From the NCBI GenBank assembly GCA_039090855.1, contig CM076991.1:104172021-104236020 (forward strand): 64,000 nt of DNA, given 5' to 3'. Every line of letters begins with the position of its first letter. The stretch's first letter is position 1. The notes under the pieces are model-generated. The model saw only the letters and a list, made by a program, of their open reading frames with translations. It did no database searches and was not told the origin of the DNA. Of the stretch, positions 10,131 through 20,699 are shown in pieces. This stretch comes from Macrothele yani. Taxonomy: Eukaryota > Arthropoda > Arachnida > Araneae > Macrothelidae. A program made the translations under genes and the position numbers.

Positions 10131-11930
10131 GGTTTTTGGAACGAGGCAGGGCCCGGTTGGTCAGAGCCCCCCATATACAAAATTTTCGTAAAATCTACAG
10201 TTTTCAATTCAGAACCACCAAATCTGGTATACTATCTCGTGGTATTCTAACTTAGACTGTAGACGGTTTTGGGAAGCGGTTGCAGAGAGGAGGGGGGAAG
10301 GGGTTACAGCCCCCTACAGAATTGCCGTAAGATATAGTTTTCAATTTAGAACTACCAAATTTGGTATATTATCTCATAGCGCTCTAACTTAGACGGTAGA
10401 CGGTTTTTGGAACGGGTCAGGGGCCCGGTTGGTCAGAGCCCCCCACACTACAGTTTTCAATTCAGAACCACCAAATCAGGTATCCTATCTCATAGTACTC
10501 TAACTTAGACGGTTGTCTGTTTTTGGAACGGGTCAAGGCCCGGGGAGTCAGAGCCCCCCTCCTCCCATACATACAAAGTTTTCGTAAAATCTAGTTTTCA
10601 TTTCAGAACCATCAAATTTGGTATCATGAAACTAACTTAGACGCTAGACGGTTTTTGGAAGGGGTTGGAGCCCGCGGGGTCGGACCCCCCCCCTCTCATA
10701 AAAAATTTCGTAAAATCTACAGTTTTCATCTTAGAACCACCAAATTTGGTATACTATCTTATGGTACTCTAACTTAGTCGGCAGACCGTTTTCGGAACGG
10801 GTCAAGGCCCGGGGGTCAGAGCCCCCCACATACAAAATTTTCTTAAAAACTACAGTTTTCAATTTAGAACCACCAAATTTGGTATACTATCTCATGGTAC
10901 TCTAACTTAGACGCTAGACGGTTTTTGGAAGTTGTTGGAGCCCGGGGGTCACACACCCCCCGAATAAATTTGTTTTGTAAAATCTACAGTTTTCAATTTA
11001 GAACCACCAACTTTGGTATACTATCTCATGGTACTCTAACTTAGACAGTAGACCGTTTTTGGAACGGATCAAGGCCCGGGGGTCAGAGCCCCCACATACA
11101 AAATTTTCTTAAAAACTGCAGTTTTCAATTCAGAACCACCAAATCTGGCATACTATCGCATGGTACTCTAACTTAGACGCTCGACGATTTTTTGAAGGGG
11201 TTACAGCCCGGGGGTAAGGGCCCCCCTCATAAAAATTCGCAAAATCTACAGTTTTCAATTTAGAACCACCAAGTTTGGTATACTATCTCATGGTACTCTA
11301 ACTTAGACGCTAGACTGTTTTTGGAAGGGGTTGGAGCCCGCGGGGTCGGAGCCCCCCCATTAAAAATTTCGTAAAATCGACAGTTTTCATCTTAGAACCA
11401 CCAAATTTGGTATACTATCTTATGGTACTCTAACTTAGACAGCAGACCGTTTTTGGAACGGGTCAAGACCCGGGGGTGAGAGCCCCCCCCACATACAAAA
11501 TTTTCTTAAAAACTACAGTTTTCAATTCAGAACCACCTAATCTGGTATACTATCTCATGGTACTCTAACTTAGACGCTAGACGGTTTTTTGGAAGGGGTT
11601 GGAGCCCGGGGGTCAGACCCCCGAATAAACAGTTTTTCGTAAAATCTACAGTTTTCAATTTAGAACCACCAAATTTGGCATACTATCTCATGGTACTCTA
11701 ACTTAGACGCTAGACGGTTTTTGGAAGGGGTTGGAACCCCGGGGTGAGAGCCCCTCCCCCTCCTCATAAAAATTTCGTAAAATCTACAGTTTTCAATTTA
11801 GGACAACCAGATTTGGTATACTACTTATGGTTATCTAACTTAGACGGTAGACGGTTTTTGGAAGGGGTCGGGGCCCGGGTCAAGGTAGCCCCATGCAAAA
11901 TTTTCGTAAAAAGTTCCGTTTTTACTCTTA
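10131..11930 (+). repeat. Left-arm tandem array, ~14 units of ~131 bp
   Basis: Each unit carries GACGGTTTTTGGAA, a G/C-rich block such as GGCCCGGGGGTCAGAGCCCC, then TTTTCGTAAAATCTACAG, TTTTCAATTTAGAACCACC and AAATTTGGTATACTATCTCA. The G/C block can fold on itself (GGGGG..CTCTGA..CCCCC). The outermost units match their right-arm partners in variant order (for example the GGCCCGGTTGGTC variant, then the AGAGGAGGGGGG variant), so the arms are collinear and not merely similar. No coding content. Confidence 0.93.
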
Positions 11931-12009
11931 AGAATACCCTATTTACGTTCTAAGGCGCTCTTTGGCCCTTTGAGGGCCTTGCACCATAAACCATCAACCA
12001 ACCAACCAA

Positions 12010-12180
12010 CTAACTAACCTACGGTCTAAGTTAGGGACTGTAGATAACAATAAAGTGCAAAAATATGCGTTTAATGGTGTATTAAAAACACAAATCTATA
12101 TAGTTTAGCTTTCACTACCAACGAACGGCTTATCAGAAAGAAATATAATGTAATGTAAACAGAGAGTTCCAGATATTCAA
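12010..12180 (+). repeat. Foldback inner arm segment, left
   Basis: This segment carries CTACGGTCTAAGTTAGGGAC, then GATAACAATAAAGTG and GCTTTCACTACCAACG. It is inverted and diverged at about 15540-15690 (TTGGTGGTGAAAGC, CACTTTATTGTTATC), which extends the inverted repeat inside the tandem units. Confidence 0.75.
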
Positions 12181-12201
12181 AATTCAAAACGGTAAGAAAA
12201 A

Positions 12202-12491
12202 GATGATCAATGCCAATGTGAAGTCGTATGCATGCGACATCACATAGGTACATTGCATTTCTGTGTCGCGGGATTCACAGAAGCACACGCCAGATGTACG
12301 GCAGTTCTATAGATGTCTCCTAGAAGGTAAGTATTCCCATTCCTTTGATGATCAATGCCAATGTGAAGTCGTATGCATGCGACATCACATAGGTACATTG
12401 CATTTCTGTGTCGCGGGATTCACAGAAGCACACGCCAGATGTACGGCAGTTCTGTAGATGTCTCCTAGAAGGTAAGTATTCCCATTCCTTT
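12202..12491 (+). repeat. Near-identical tandem duplication, 145-bp period
   Basis: The copies begin at 12202 and 12347 and differ at very few positions (CTATAGATG versus CTGTAGATG). Each ends in AGAAGGTAAGTATTCCC, which resembles a splice donor. A short frame (GKYSHSFDDQCQCEVVC) crosses the junction, but I recognise no family. Nothing like it appears in the right arm, so it arose after the arms formed. Confidence 0.85.
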
Positions 12492-12662
12492 TTCTTTCTT
12501 TTTTGTTTCGCAAAATTAAATTAACTAAATCAAAAAATTTAAAATAAGTTTACTGGAAAATTGCAGGAATATCTTTTTCATTCATTAACTTTCACCCGCT
12601 GAACTTGGTGATTCCACAAATAGTAATATTTACCTGGCAAATAACTGGTATCCCTGCTAGTA
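12492..12662 (+). repeat. Foldback inner arm segment 2, left
   Basis: This segment is inverted at about 15383-15545. Shared text includes ATTAACTTTCACCCGCTGAA and ATTTACCTGG.AAATA, followed by TATCCCTGCTAGTA. A further partial copy of the CTTTCACCCGCTGAACTTGG block lies at 13563-13595. Confidence 0.85.
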
Positions 12663-12753
12663 CAAATTATATTAATGATTTATTTGCGTCCAGTTCAATC
12701 TAGTATGTCCATAAGAGCGTTAGGGGCCGTATGAAAAATACATTTCAACGTGT

Positions 12754-12960
12754 GCCGCTACGGCGGCGGAGTGATCTAGGCGCTGGCTTCTGACCACTTG
12801 TCGAGAAGGATCCTGGTTCAAATCCCGGTGAATCATGGACGTTGTGCTTGACTTCTGGCACTGGCTGTCCCCCTTCCCAGGAACCAGTGGCCCAAAATTG
12901 GGAATGTCCGACTGCTTATAGCCCACTGAATTGATCACGGTGGTCGTTAACCCCCCCAAA
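12754..12960 (+). mobile_element. Old, diverged SINE copy inside the foldback core
   Basis: This copy begins GCCGCTACGGCGGCGGAGTG and keeps a degenerate B-box (GGTTCAAATCC), the GGAACCAGTGGCCC body block and the CACGGTGGTCGTTAA end. It has no poly(A) tail and many substitutions. Its presence dates the foldback core to before or during early SINE activity. Confidence 0.82.
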
Positions 12961-13234
12961 GATTGCGACGTGTCCATTGCTATTTGTTGTGGACCGTACA
13001 AAAAGTATGTTTTTGATATCAAGGTGTCCACTTCCATGTAGGCTGGCCATAAAATGTTAGGAGACCGTACAAAATTGCACTTTTGTTTTCACCTTGTCAG
13101 CGCTTCGGTATATGGTTGAAGTATACGTATATATAGTTGGGCCATTTCAGCACGTAGTTTGGTTTATATAGAAAATAAAGATGTTACATTTTTACTCAGC
13201 TACAACACATTAATCCCGAAGGCTATTTGTTGAA

Positions 13235-13720
13235 ATCTTTAATCCGCCGTGCTCATATTCACAACGTTAACATAACATGTCAAGTTATTAATGTTGCAGT
13301 TTTACCCTGTCACAAAACTTTAGTTACAAGACCTTAGGCGTAAACTTTTTTTAGGAATTTTTAGTCCGACGTATTCATAAGGTTTCGATAACATGCCAAG
13401 GTTATGGTACTGCGTTTTGACTGAGGCACAAAAATTAATAAACAGGCCTTAAGCCCTTTTATCAGTTTTCAATCAACCGTGCTCATATACATAAAATTTT
13501 CAGAGAAAGTCAAGTTTACTGTGTTGCGCATTTACTCGAGTACAAAACTATAAACAGCCATTAACTTTCACCCGCTGAACTTGGTGATTCCTCAATTCAT
13601 CCATTAACAAGTCTTTTAAGTGATTGTATGCTATGGTCATATTTATAATGTTTGATGACAAGTCAGGTTAATGATGTTGCACTTATTAAAGACTTAAAAA
13701 GGTGTAGAGGCTAGTAATTA
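13235..13720 (+). repeat. Diverged ~110-bp tandem repeats, left inner layer
   Basis: Three to four diverged copies of a unit reading roughly CCGTGCTCATAT, AACAT..CAAG.TTA, TGTTGC, AC.AAA.CT are present. Related copies occur inverted and direct at 14870-15370, forming a second, older inverted layer of the foldback element. Conserved spots include CAAGTTA.TAATGTTGC. Confidence 0.65.
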
Positions 13721-13789
13721 TTATTTGAAGTCTAAATAAAAGCTCATTTTTAACATGACTCGTCATGAAATCCTTGTGAATATGGCATT

Positions 13790-14060
13790 TATTTTATTTT
13801 GTACATTTTACAAAGCGTATGCATTTTTTTTTTGGCATTTGTTTTAATTTTGTGTTGTACTTGTTACATAGCGTTTCGCATTTTTGTAATGCTTGTGACT
13901 TGTGATTGCATTTTGAATTTTTATTTGTTTCACATTTTGGATTGCATTTTGAATTTTTATATGTTTCACATTTTGGATTACTTTTTGACATTTTATGTTT
14001 TTGACATGCTATTTTGAAAATTTTGTCTTTTTTAATTTTGCGTTGGTTTTACATTCTTGC
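13790..14060. repeat. T-rich low-complexity tract with short tandem copies
   Basis: The motif GGATTGCATTTTGAATTTTT recurs with small changes together with TTTCACATTTT. Open frames on both strands here are low-complexity and not credible genes. Confidence 0.7.
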
Positions 14061-14174
14061 ATCTTCGGCGGAATTACATTCTTGAAAAATTCAAATACAA
14101 GTTAGTAAAAGGTATAATTCAATTAGTGAGAAATACCAGCACATTTTAGTAAAGGGTAGAATTATATGAAATTC

Positions 14175-14645
14175 CTCTTAAAATGTCCAGCATGTTAACA
14201 TTGTCTCTGTGCTCCAAAGAAGTTCGAATTCCTTTTTATCTTGCCAGCGTTTCTCTTCTGGGTGGATTTGTTGGAATCTGTGCTATCACTCTTTCGATTT
14301 TAGCCATAGTTGTTCTCTGCTCTTTAGCAATTTCACTGATTATTTCGTACAGTCACAGTTTTTCTCTCCCAGAATTGTATTCCAGCGTCTGTCTAATCTT
14401 TCAAGTTCGTTTTGTGTTCTGGGAAAGCCAAATAAATTGTTTTCACTAACTGACCAAATTGTTGGCGGGAACAGCGGAGGGCTTCTGCTTGGATTGTTTC
14501 TTCTGCTTCCACAAAATTTTCCAAGAACATAATTTTCCTCAAACCACTGAACTACAGAATCTGCATATTCTAGTAAAATTGATTTCACAAAATGAAATGC
14601 CCAAAACATTAAAAAAACTGCAACCACACGAAACAAAATACCCAA
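14175..14645 (-). pseudogene. MULE (Mutator-like) transposase C-terminal remnant
   Basis: On the minus strand, codons from about 14600 down to 14345 give VVQWFEENYVLGKF, then a basic stretch, PPLFPPTIWSV and FGFPRTQNELERLDRRWNTI. This order (aromatic-rich block, Pro-x-W, then PRT-N-E-x5-R-W) is the signature of the C-terminal end of animal MULE transposases, where the final motif normally has a His that is Asp here. After a frame change near 14345, the other frame continues EIISEIAKEQRTTMAKIERV, which fits the helical tail of the same family. No catalytic DDE core or zinc finger is found nearby, so only a fragment survives. It lies in the middle of the foldback element, the expected place for a transposase. 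The plus-strand frames over the same bases (14183-14532) are antisense shadows. Confidence 0.68.
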
Positions 14646-14869
14646 AACATGGTAAGAAATTCTGTTGAAAGCACAATGAAGGTATACGATAGGAGAAATA
14701 TATGTTTTTAAAACTTAATACAAGTGTCAAAACTGAAATAAAAAGAAAGAAAAAAGAAATATTCCAAATTTCATTGTTACTTTAGATATTTTGACCTGTT
14801 GACATTTCGTAAATTGTACTTGCACTCGGTCAAAAATATTACTTACAAGAACTCTTTAGTAACTTTTAA

Positions 14870-15370
14870 TCGCTGTGGTCGTATTTATAAGGTTTGCATA
14901 ACAAATCAAGTTAATAATGTTGCGCTTTCACTTAGGCACCAAATGCTAATTATTGGCCGCTAGGCCTAGGCCTTTTAAATAATTTTTGATAAGCGTAACA
15001 CTCTTAAATTGATTTGTCATGCAAACCTCATATAATCACAGCATTATAAAAATTACTGTAAATGAATATGCCTAGGTCTCGGGCGTAGCTATTAATGCTT
15101 TGTGCTCGAGTAACATTTAAACAGAATTCATTTTATTTTCTATGAAAACTACATAAATATCAGCTCGGAGGACTGAAAACTATCAAAAATCTCTAGGCCT
15201 AGGGTCTGCTTAATAGTTCCAACCTCAGAAAAGCGCATTGCAAAAATCTTGGACTTCTATGAAAACATTATGAAAATTAGCACGGCACACTGAAAATTGC
15301 TAAACAGGCCCAGTCCTAGGGTTTTCTAATTATTGTTTTGTACCTGACTAAAAGTGTAACATTATCTTTA
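14870..15370 (-). repeat. Diverged ~110-bp repeats, right inner layer
   Basis: Related to 13235-13720: CATAACAAATCAAGTTAATA, then ATGTTGCGC. Further copies sit in the opposite sense (TGATTTGTCATGCAAACC, CGGCACACTGAAAATTGC). Together they make an inverted inner layer. Strongly diverged; boundaries approximate. Confidence 0.6.
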
Positions 15371-15382
15371 GTTCTTACTAGC

Positions 15383-15690
15383 AGGGGTACCCGGTATTTC
15401 CCAGGTAAATATTACTATTTCTAAAATCACCAAGTTCAGCGGGTGAAAGTTAATGAATGAAAAAGCTATTTCCGTAAATTTCCAGGAAACTTATTTTAAA
15501 TATTTTGATTTAGTTAATTTAATTATACGAAGCAAAAAAGAATTTACATTATTTACAGTACATTGTATTTCTGCCTGATAAGGCAACCGTTGGTGGTGAA
15601 AGCTAACGTTTATTAATTTGTGTTTTTAATACATCATGAACCGGATATTTTTTCACTTTATTGTTATCTACGGCCTCTAACCTAGACCGT
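15383..15690 (-). repeat. Foldback inner arm segments, right
   Basis: This is the reverse complement of the left segments at 12492-12662 and 12010-12180, in the mirrored order expected of a foldback arm. The 145-bp duplication and some other left-arm sequence are absent here. Confidence 0.82.
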
Positions 15691-18600
15691 AGGTGCGGTA
15701 ATGGAGTGCTGTATTGGGATGCAGTTCTTAAGAGTAAAAATTGTAATTTTTACGAAAATTTTGAATGGGCCCCCTTCACACCGGGCACCGACCCTTTCCG
15801 TCTGCGGTCTAAGTTACAATACAATGAGGGAGTGTACTAAATTTGGTCGTTCTAAATTCGAAACTGTAGGTTTTACAAAAATTGGCATGGGGGGAGGGCT
15901 CTGAACCCCTGTCTCCAACCGTTTCCAAAAATCGCCTGCATTCTCAGTTAGAGTACCATGACATAGTATACCAAATTTGGTGGTTTTAAATTGAAAACTG
16001 TAGATTTTACGAAAAATTTTTATGGGGAGGGCTCTGACCCCGTGCCTGACCCGTTCCCAAAACCGTCTACCATCTAAGTTAGAGTACCATGAGATAGTAT
16101 ACCAAATTTGGTTGTTCCAAATTGAAAACTGTAGATTTTACGAAAATTTTGTATGGGGGGAACGATCTAACCCCGGCCCCCAACCCGTTCCGAAAATCGT
16201 CTACGGTCTAAGTTAGAGTACCATGATATGGTATACCAAATTTGGTGGTTCTAAATTGAAAACTATAGCTTTCAAGAAATTCTATATGGGGGGGGGGCTC
16301 TGAACCCCGGGCTCCGACCCTTTCCAAAAAACCATCTACCGTCTAAGTTAGAGAACCATGAGATAATATACCAAATTTGGTCGTTCTAAATTGAAAACTA
16401 GTTTTTACGAAAAAAATTTATGGGGGGGGGGGCTCTTACCCCGTGCCCGACCCGTTCCAAAAACCCTCTACCGTCTAAGTCAGAGTACCATAAGATAGTA
16501 TACCAAATTTGGTGGTACTAAGTTGAAAACGGTATATTTTACGAAAATTCTTTGGGGGGAGGGGGGTGCTCTTACCGCCCGGGCCCCGATCCGTTCCAAA
16601 AACCGTCTCCCGTCTAAGTTACAGTTTCATGATACCAAATTTGGTGGTTCTAATGTGAAAACTATAGATTTTACGAAAATTTTGTATGTGGGGGCTCTTA
16701 CCCCTCGCGCCTTGACTTATTCCAAAAACCGTCTAGCGTCTAAGTTAGAGTACCATGAGATAGTATACCAAATTTGGTGGTTCTAACTTGAAAACTGTAG
16801 ATTTTACGAAAATTTTGTCGGGGAGGGCATTCTAACCCCCGGGCCCCGACCCGTTCCAAAAACCGTCTACCGTCTAAGTTAGAGTGCCATTATATAGTAT
16901 ACCGAGTTTGGTGGTTCTAAATTGAAAACTAGATTTTACGAAATTTCGTATGAGGGGGGGGGGGGGAGCCTCTGAACCCAGGGCTCCGACCCTTTCCAAA
17001 AACCGTCTACAGTCTAAGTTAGAATACAATGAGATAGTATTCCAAATTTGGTGGTTCTAAATTGAAAACTGTAGGTTTTACGGAAATTTAAAATTTTGTA
17101 CGGGGAAGGGGGAGTAGGGTTTGCTCCGACCCCCGAGCCCCGACCCGTTCCAAAAACCGTCTCCCGCTAAGTTAGAGTTTCATGACACAAAATTTGGTGG
17201 TTCTGAATTGAAAAATAAAAATTTCAAGAAAATTTTGTATGTGGGAGGGGTCTTACCCCCGGGCCTTGATCCGTTCCGAAAACCTTCTACCGTTTAAGTT
17301 AGAGTACCATGAGATAGTATACAAAATTTGGTGGTTCTAAATTGAAAACTATAGATTTTACGAAAGTTTGTGTGTAGGTGTGGGGGGGTAACCACCCTTG
17401 CCCCGACCCGTTCTGAAAACCGTCTACCGTTTAATTTAGAACACCATTATATAGTATACCCAATTTGGTAGCTCTAAATTGAAAACTTTAGTTTTTACGA
17501 AAAAAAATTATGTGCGGGGGGTCTCTGACCCCGTTGCCCGACCCGTTCCAAAAACCGTCTACCGTCTAAGTTAGAGTACCATGAGAGAGTATGCCAAATT
17601 TGGTGGTTCTAAATTGAAAACTGTAGATTTTACGCGGCATTTTATGGGAGGGGGGGCTCTTACTCCCGGGCTCCAACCCCTTCCAAAAACCGTCTAGCGT
17701 CTAATTTAGAGTTTCATGATACCAAATTTGATGGTTCTGAAATGAAAACTAGATTTTACGAAAATTTTGTATGTGGGGGCTGTGACCCCCGGGCCTTGAC
17801 CCGTTCCAAAAACGGTCTGCAGTCTAAGTTAGAGTACCATAAGATAGTATACCAAATTTGGTGGTTCTAAGATGAAAACTGTAGATTTTACGAAATTTTT
17901 ATGAGGGGGGGCCCGACCCCGCGGGCTCCAACCCCTTTCAAAAACCGTCTAGCGTCTAAGTTAGAGTACCATGAGATAGTATACCAAATTTGGTGGTTCT
18001 AAATTGAAAACTGTAGATTTTAGGAAAAAGTTTTTATTCGGGGGGTCTGACCCCCGGGCTCCAACCCCTTCCAAAAACCGTCTAGCGTCTAAGTTAGAGT
18101 ACCATAAGATATTGTATACCAGATTAAGTGGTTCTGAATTGAAAACTGTAGTTTTTAAGAAAATTTTGTATGTGGTGGGCTCTGATCCCCCGGGCCTTGA
18201 CCCGTTCCAAAAACGGTCTGCCGACTAAGTTAGAGTACCATAAGATAGTATACCAAATTTGGTGGTTCTACGATGAAAACTGTAGATTTTACGAATTTTT
18301 TATGAGAGGGGGCGGGGCTCCGACCCCGTGGGCTCCAACCCCTTTCAAAAACCCTCTAGCGTCTAATTTAGAGTACCATGAGATAGTATACCAAATTTGA
18401 TGGTTCTGAATTGAAAACTGTAGGTTTTTAAGAAAATTTTGTATGTGGGGGCTCTGACCCCCGGGCCTTGACCCGTTCCAAAAACGGTCTGCAGTCTAAG
18501 TTAGAGTACCATAAGATAGTATACCAGATTAGGTGGTTCTGAATTGAAAACTGTAGTTTTTAAGAAAATTTTGTATGTGGGGGCTCTGACCCCCGGGCCT

Positions 18601-18816
18601 TGACCCGTTCCAAAAACGGTCTGCAGTCTAAGTTAGAGTACCATAAGATAGTATACCAAATTTGGTGGTTCTAAGATGAAAACTGTAGATTTTACGAAAT
18701 TTTTAATGAGGGGGGGCCGACCCCGCGGGCTCCAACCCCTTTCAAAAACCGTCTAGCGTCTAAGTTAGAGTACCATGAGATAGTATACCAAATTTGGTGG
18801 TTCTAAATTGAAAACT
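15691..18816 (-). repeat. Right-arm tandem array, inner part, ~24 units
   Basis: Units of about 120-140 bp have the reverse-complement consensus of the left arm: AGATTTTACGAAAATTTT, a G-run, GCTCTGACCCCCGGGCC, CCGTTCCAAAAACCGTCTA, GTCTAAGTTAGAGTACC, ATGAGATAGTATACCAAATT. Some variant types recur as groups near 18430-18780, hinting at local higher-order duplication. Open frames across the array are repeat artefacts. Confidence 0.93.
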
Positions 18817-18860
18817 TCCTACCGAGCTGGTAGAAGCCTACTTATCTCGGCGCCATTAAA

Positions 18861-20699
18861 ATGGCGTCATCCGGTGGTGTTGTCAACCCTGACATCACTT
18901 CCGGTGATCACGGCACTTTGCCCAGCGGTGGCGTTGTCACGTTGCCCTCCGGGTCGACGTCAACCGTTGGCGGCGTATCGTTTTCCTCCCCTGACGTCAC
19001 TATTACAGCTCTTGCCCCAGCTGCTTCTCATATAGTGAAAGTTGACGTCATGGACACTATGGATGACGGTGCTCCTCTGCCTTCAATGGATGGCGATGCT
19101 CCTCTGCCTTCAATGGATGGCGGTGCTCCTCTGCCTTCAACCTCCACTTCTACTGCTCCTCGTTCCTATTCTTCAGCGGTAACTTCCCAAAGGCTTCAGC
19201 CCAAGTCTAATTCCATGCGAGCGGAAGCCGCAGCTTTAAAACCTCATGTCCGTCGCTCTGGTAATGAGGTTGTGCTCGAAATTCCAGTGGATTCTCCAGC
19301 AGGTGCCTCTTTCACCACGGCTACTGAGTTGGGTGTGTGCTTTGAGGCGCTGCCAGACACACCACTCAAAATGTACTCAACTGCTCTAAAACAAAAGTTC
19401 TCTCCGTCAGCGATACGTCATATGTCGCGCAGAGGGCCGAGTGTCATTGTTTATTTTTTTCATGCGGCAGATGCTACCTCTGTCTTACAGACTGGGCTGG
19501 TTGTTGGTGATCACCAATTATTTCCTGAGCCTGTCGCCCAGAGACCAGTAACGGTCTCGATGTACCCAGTACATCCTGAAGTCACAGATGCTATGCTTTG
19601 TGCTTTTCTTATGCAATCCGGTCGTGTTGTGGGTAACATTACCACACACTCCGCTGCTCCAAAGGACGAGGATGATCGTTCGATTGAAAGTGCCCGACGA
19701 GTTGCGCGAGTAGTATTCTCTTCGGATGAACATATCAAGTCTTTTCCTACTCTCTTCACTGTAAAATGTGGAGATCAAATCCGACGCATCGACGTTTTAA
19801 CCTCCTTTCATTGTCAGACTTGTAAGGCGTATGGCCATCAACGTAGTGAGTGCTTCCGCCGCCCTGCTGTACCTCAGTCTTCGGGACCAAACGTCACTCG
19901 TGACAGCCCTGTGTCGTCCACCCCTACCGTTTCTAAGGAGGTGTCTTCAGAACTTCAACCTGCTCTGCCATCGGGCCTTCCTCCACGGGGTCCTGCCCCA
20001 CAATTGTTGACAGAGGACTTTCCTCATCTGGTACCGACAGCTCCGCCCACGTACCTTGCAGCTCCAGCTAACCTGACTGCTGACCTTCATCTTCCTTCGG
20101 ATGAAGACACTCCAAGTACAGTTACTGACATGGACTGCCCTACTGCTAGTGACACTTCTGGCAATCACTCTGACCCTACAACTACCAGCAAGCCTGCTCG
20201 ACGGGAGTCCTGGAGTGCTCCGCAGACTCCGCTACCTCCTCGCATCGGTGCTGCAAGAGGTCGTTCTGTTGACTCATCTTCCCGCTCCTCCTCTCAACGT
20301 CGTACTTCGCCACGAACAAGTCGACACCCTGCTGTGATTCCAGGTTCTAAGACTCCACCCCCAGTGCTTTCCCTAGATTCTTTTCTCCGATACCTAGCTG
20401 AAGCGAAGGCGGATATACCGGTAGGTCCGCTTTCTCTTCATAAAATATATGAAGTATTATGCTCTCATAAACATCCTAGATTCTTTAATCAGTTTGTTGC
20501 ACGTCATTTGCTTGATCTTCCTACTGTTCTAACCCAAGTTTCTAGTGTGATATCTGTGTATCGAAATCTTGTGCTTTCCTATCCCGATCTCAAATTTAGT
20601 GTTGACAGAATGAAGAAGCAAGCGAAGAAAATAACAGATTCCAGCGCACGTGCGTGTCGACCTGGGAAGGACCTACCGATTCAAGGTGGTCACACTTAA
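18861..20699 (+). CDS. LINE ORF1 protein with one CCHC zinc knuckle
   Basis: A 612-residue open frame starts at ATG 18861 in the context TAAAATGGCG, just inside the element's 5' end. ORF1 proteins of this type bind element RNA and form the ribonucleoprotein. Residues ~65-95 contain a three-fold Asp-Gly-rich repeat (APLPSMDG). A basic central region follows, and around residue 318 there is one knuckle, CQTCKAYGHQRSEC (C-x2-C-x4-H-x4-C). The rest of the C-terminal half is Ser/Pro/Thr-rich and probably disordered. There is no coiled coil of the mammalian L1 kind. The stop TAA at 20697-20699 lies inside the start region of ORF2. The open length implies a fairly recent insertion. The role is inferred from position and the knuckle. 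Confidence 0.82.
   Translation: MASSGGVVNPDITSGDHGTLPSGGVVTLPSGSTSTVGGVSFSSPDVTITALAPAASHIVKVDVMDTMDDGAPLPSMDGDAPLPSMDGGAPLPSTSTSTAPRSYSSAVTSQRLQPKSNSMRAEAAALKPHVRRSGNEVVLEIPVDSPAGASFTTATELGVCFEALPDTPLKMYSTALKQKFSPSAIRHMSRRGPSVIVYFFHAADATSVLQTGLVVGDHQLFPEPVAQRPVTVSMYPVHPEVTDAMLCAFLMQSGRVVGNITTHSAAPKDEDDRSIESARRVARVVFSSDEHIKSFPTLFTVKCGDQIRRIDVLTSFHCQTCKAYGHQRSECFRRPAVPQSSGPNVTRDSPVSSTPTVSKEVSSELQPALPSGLPPRGPAPQLLTEDFPHLVPTAPPTYLAAPANLTADLHLPSDEDTPSTVTDMDCPTASDTSGNHSDPTTTSKPARRESWSAPQTPLPPRIGAARGRSVDSSSRSSSQRRTSPRTSRHPAVIPGSKTPPPVLSLDSFLRYLAEAKADIPVGPLSLHKIYEVLCSHKHPRFFNQFVARHLLDLPTVLTQVSSVISVYRNLVLSYPDLKFSVDRMKKQAKKITDSSARACRPGKDLPIQGGHT

Noticed and set aside
13794..14017. Lys/Cys-rich and Phe-rich frames on opposite strands
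   Set aside because: Low-complexity T-rich tract with short internal repeats; no start context or homologue.
14183..14532. Plus-strand frames with hydrophobic segments, possibly a membrane protein
   Set aside because: They are antisense to the MULE-like remnant, whose minus-strand motifs are far more convincing.
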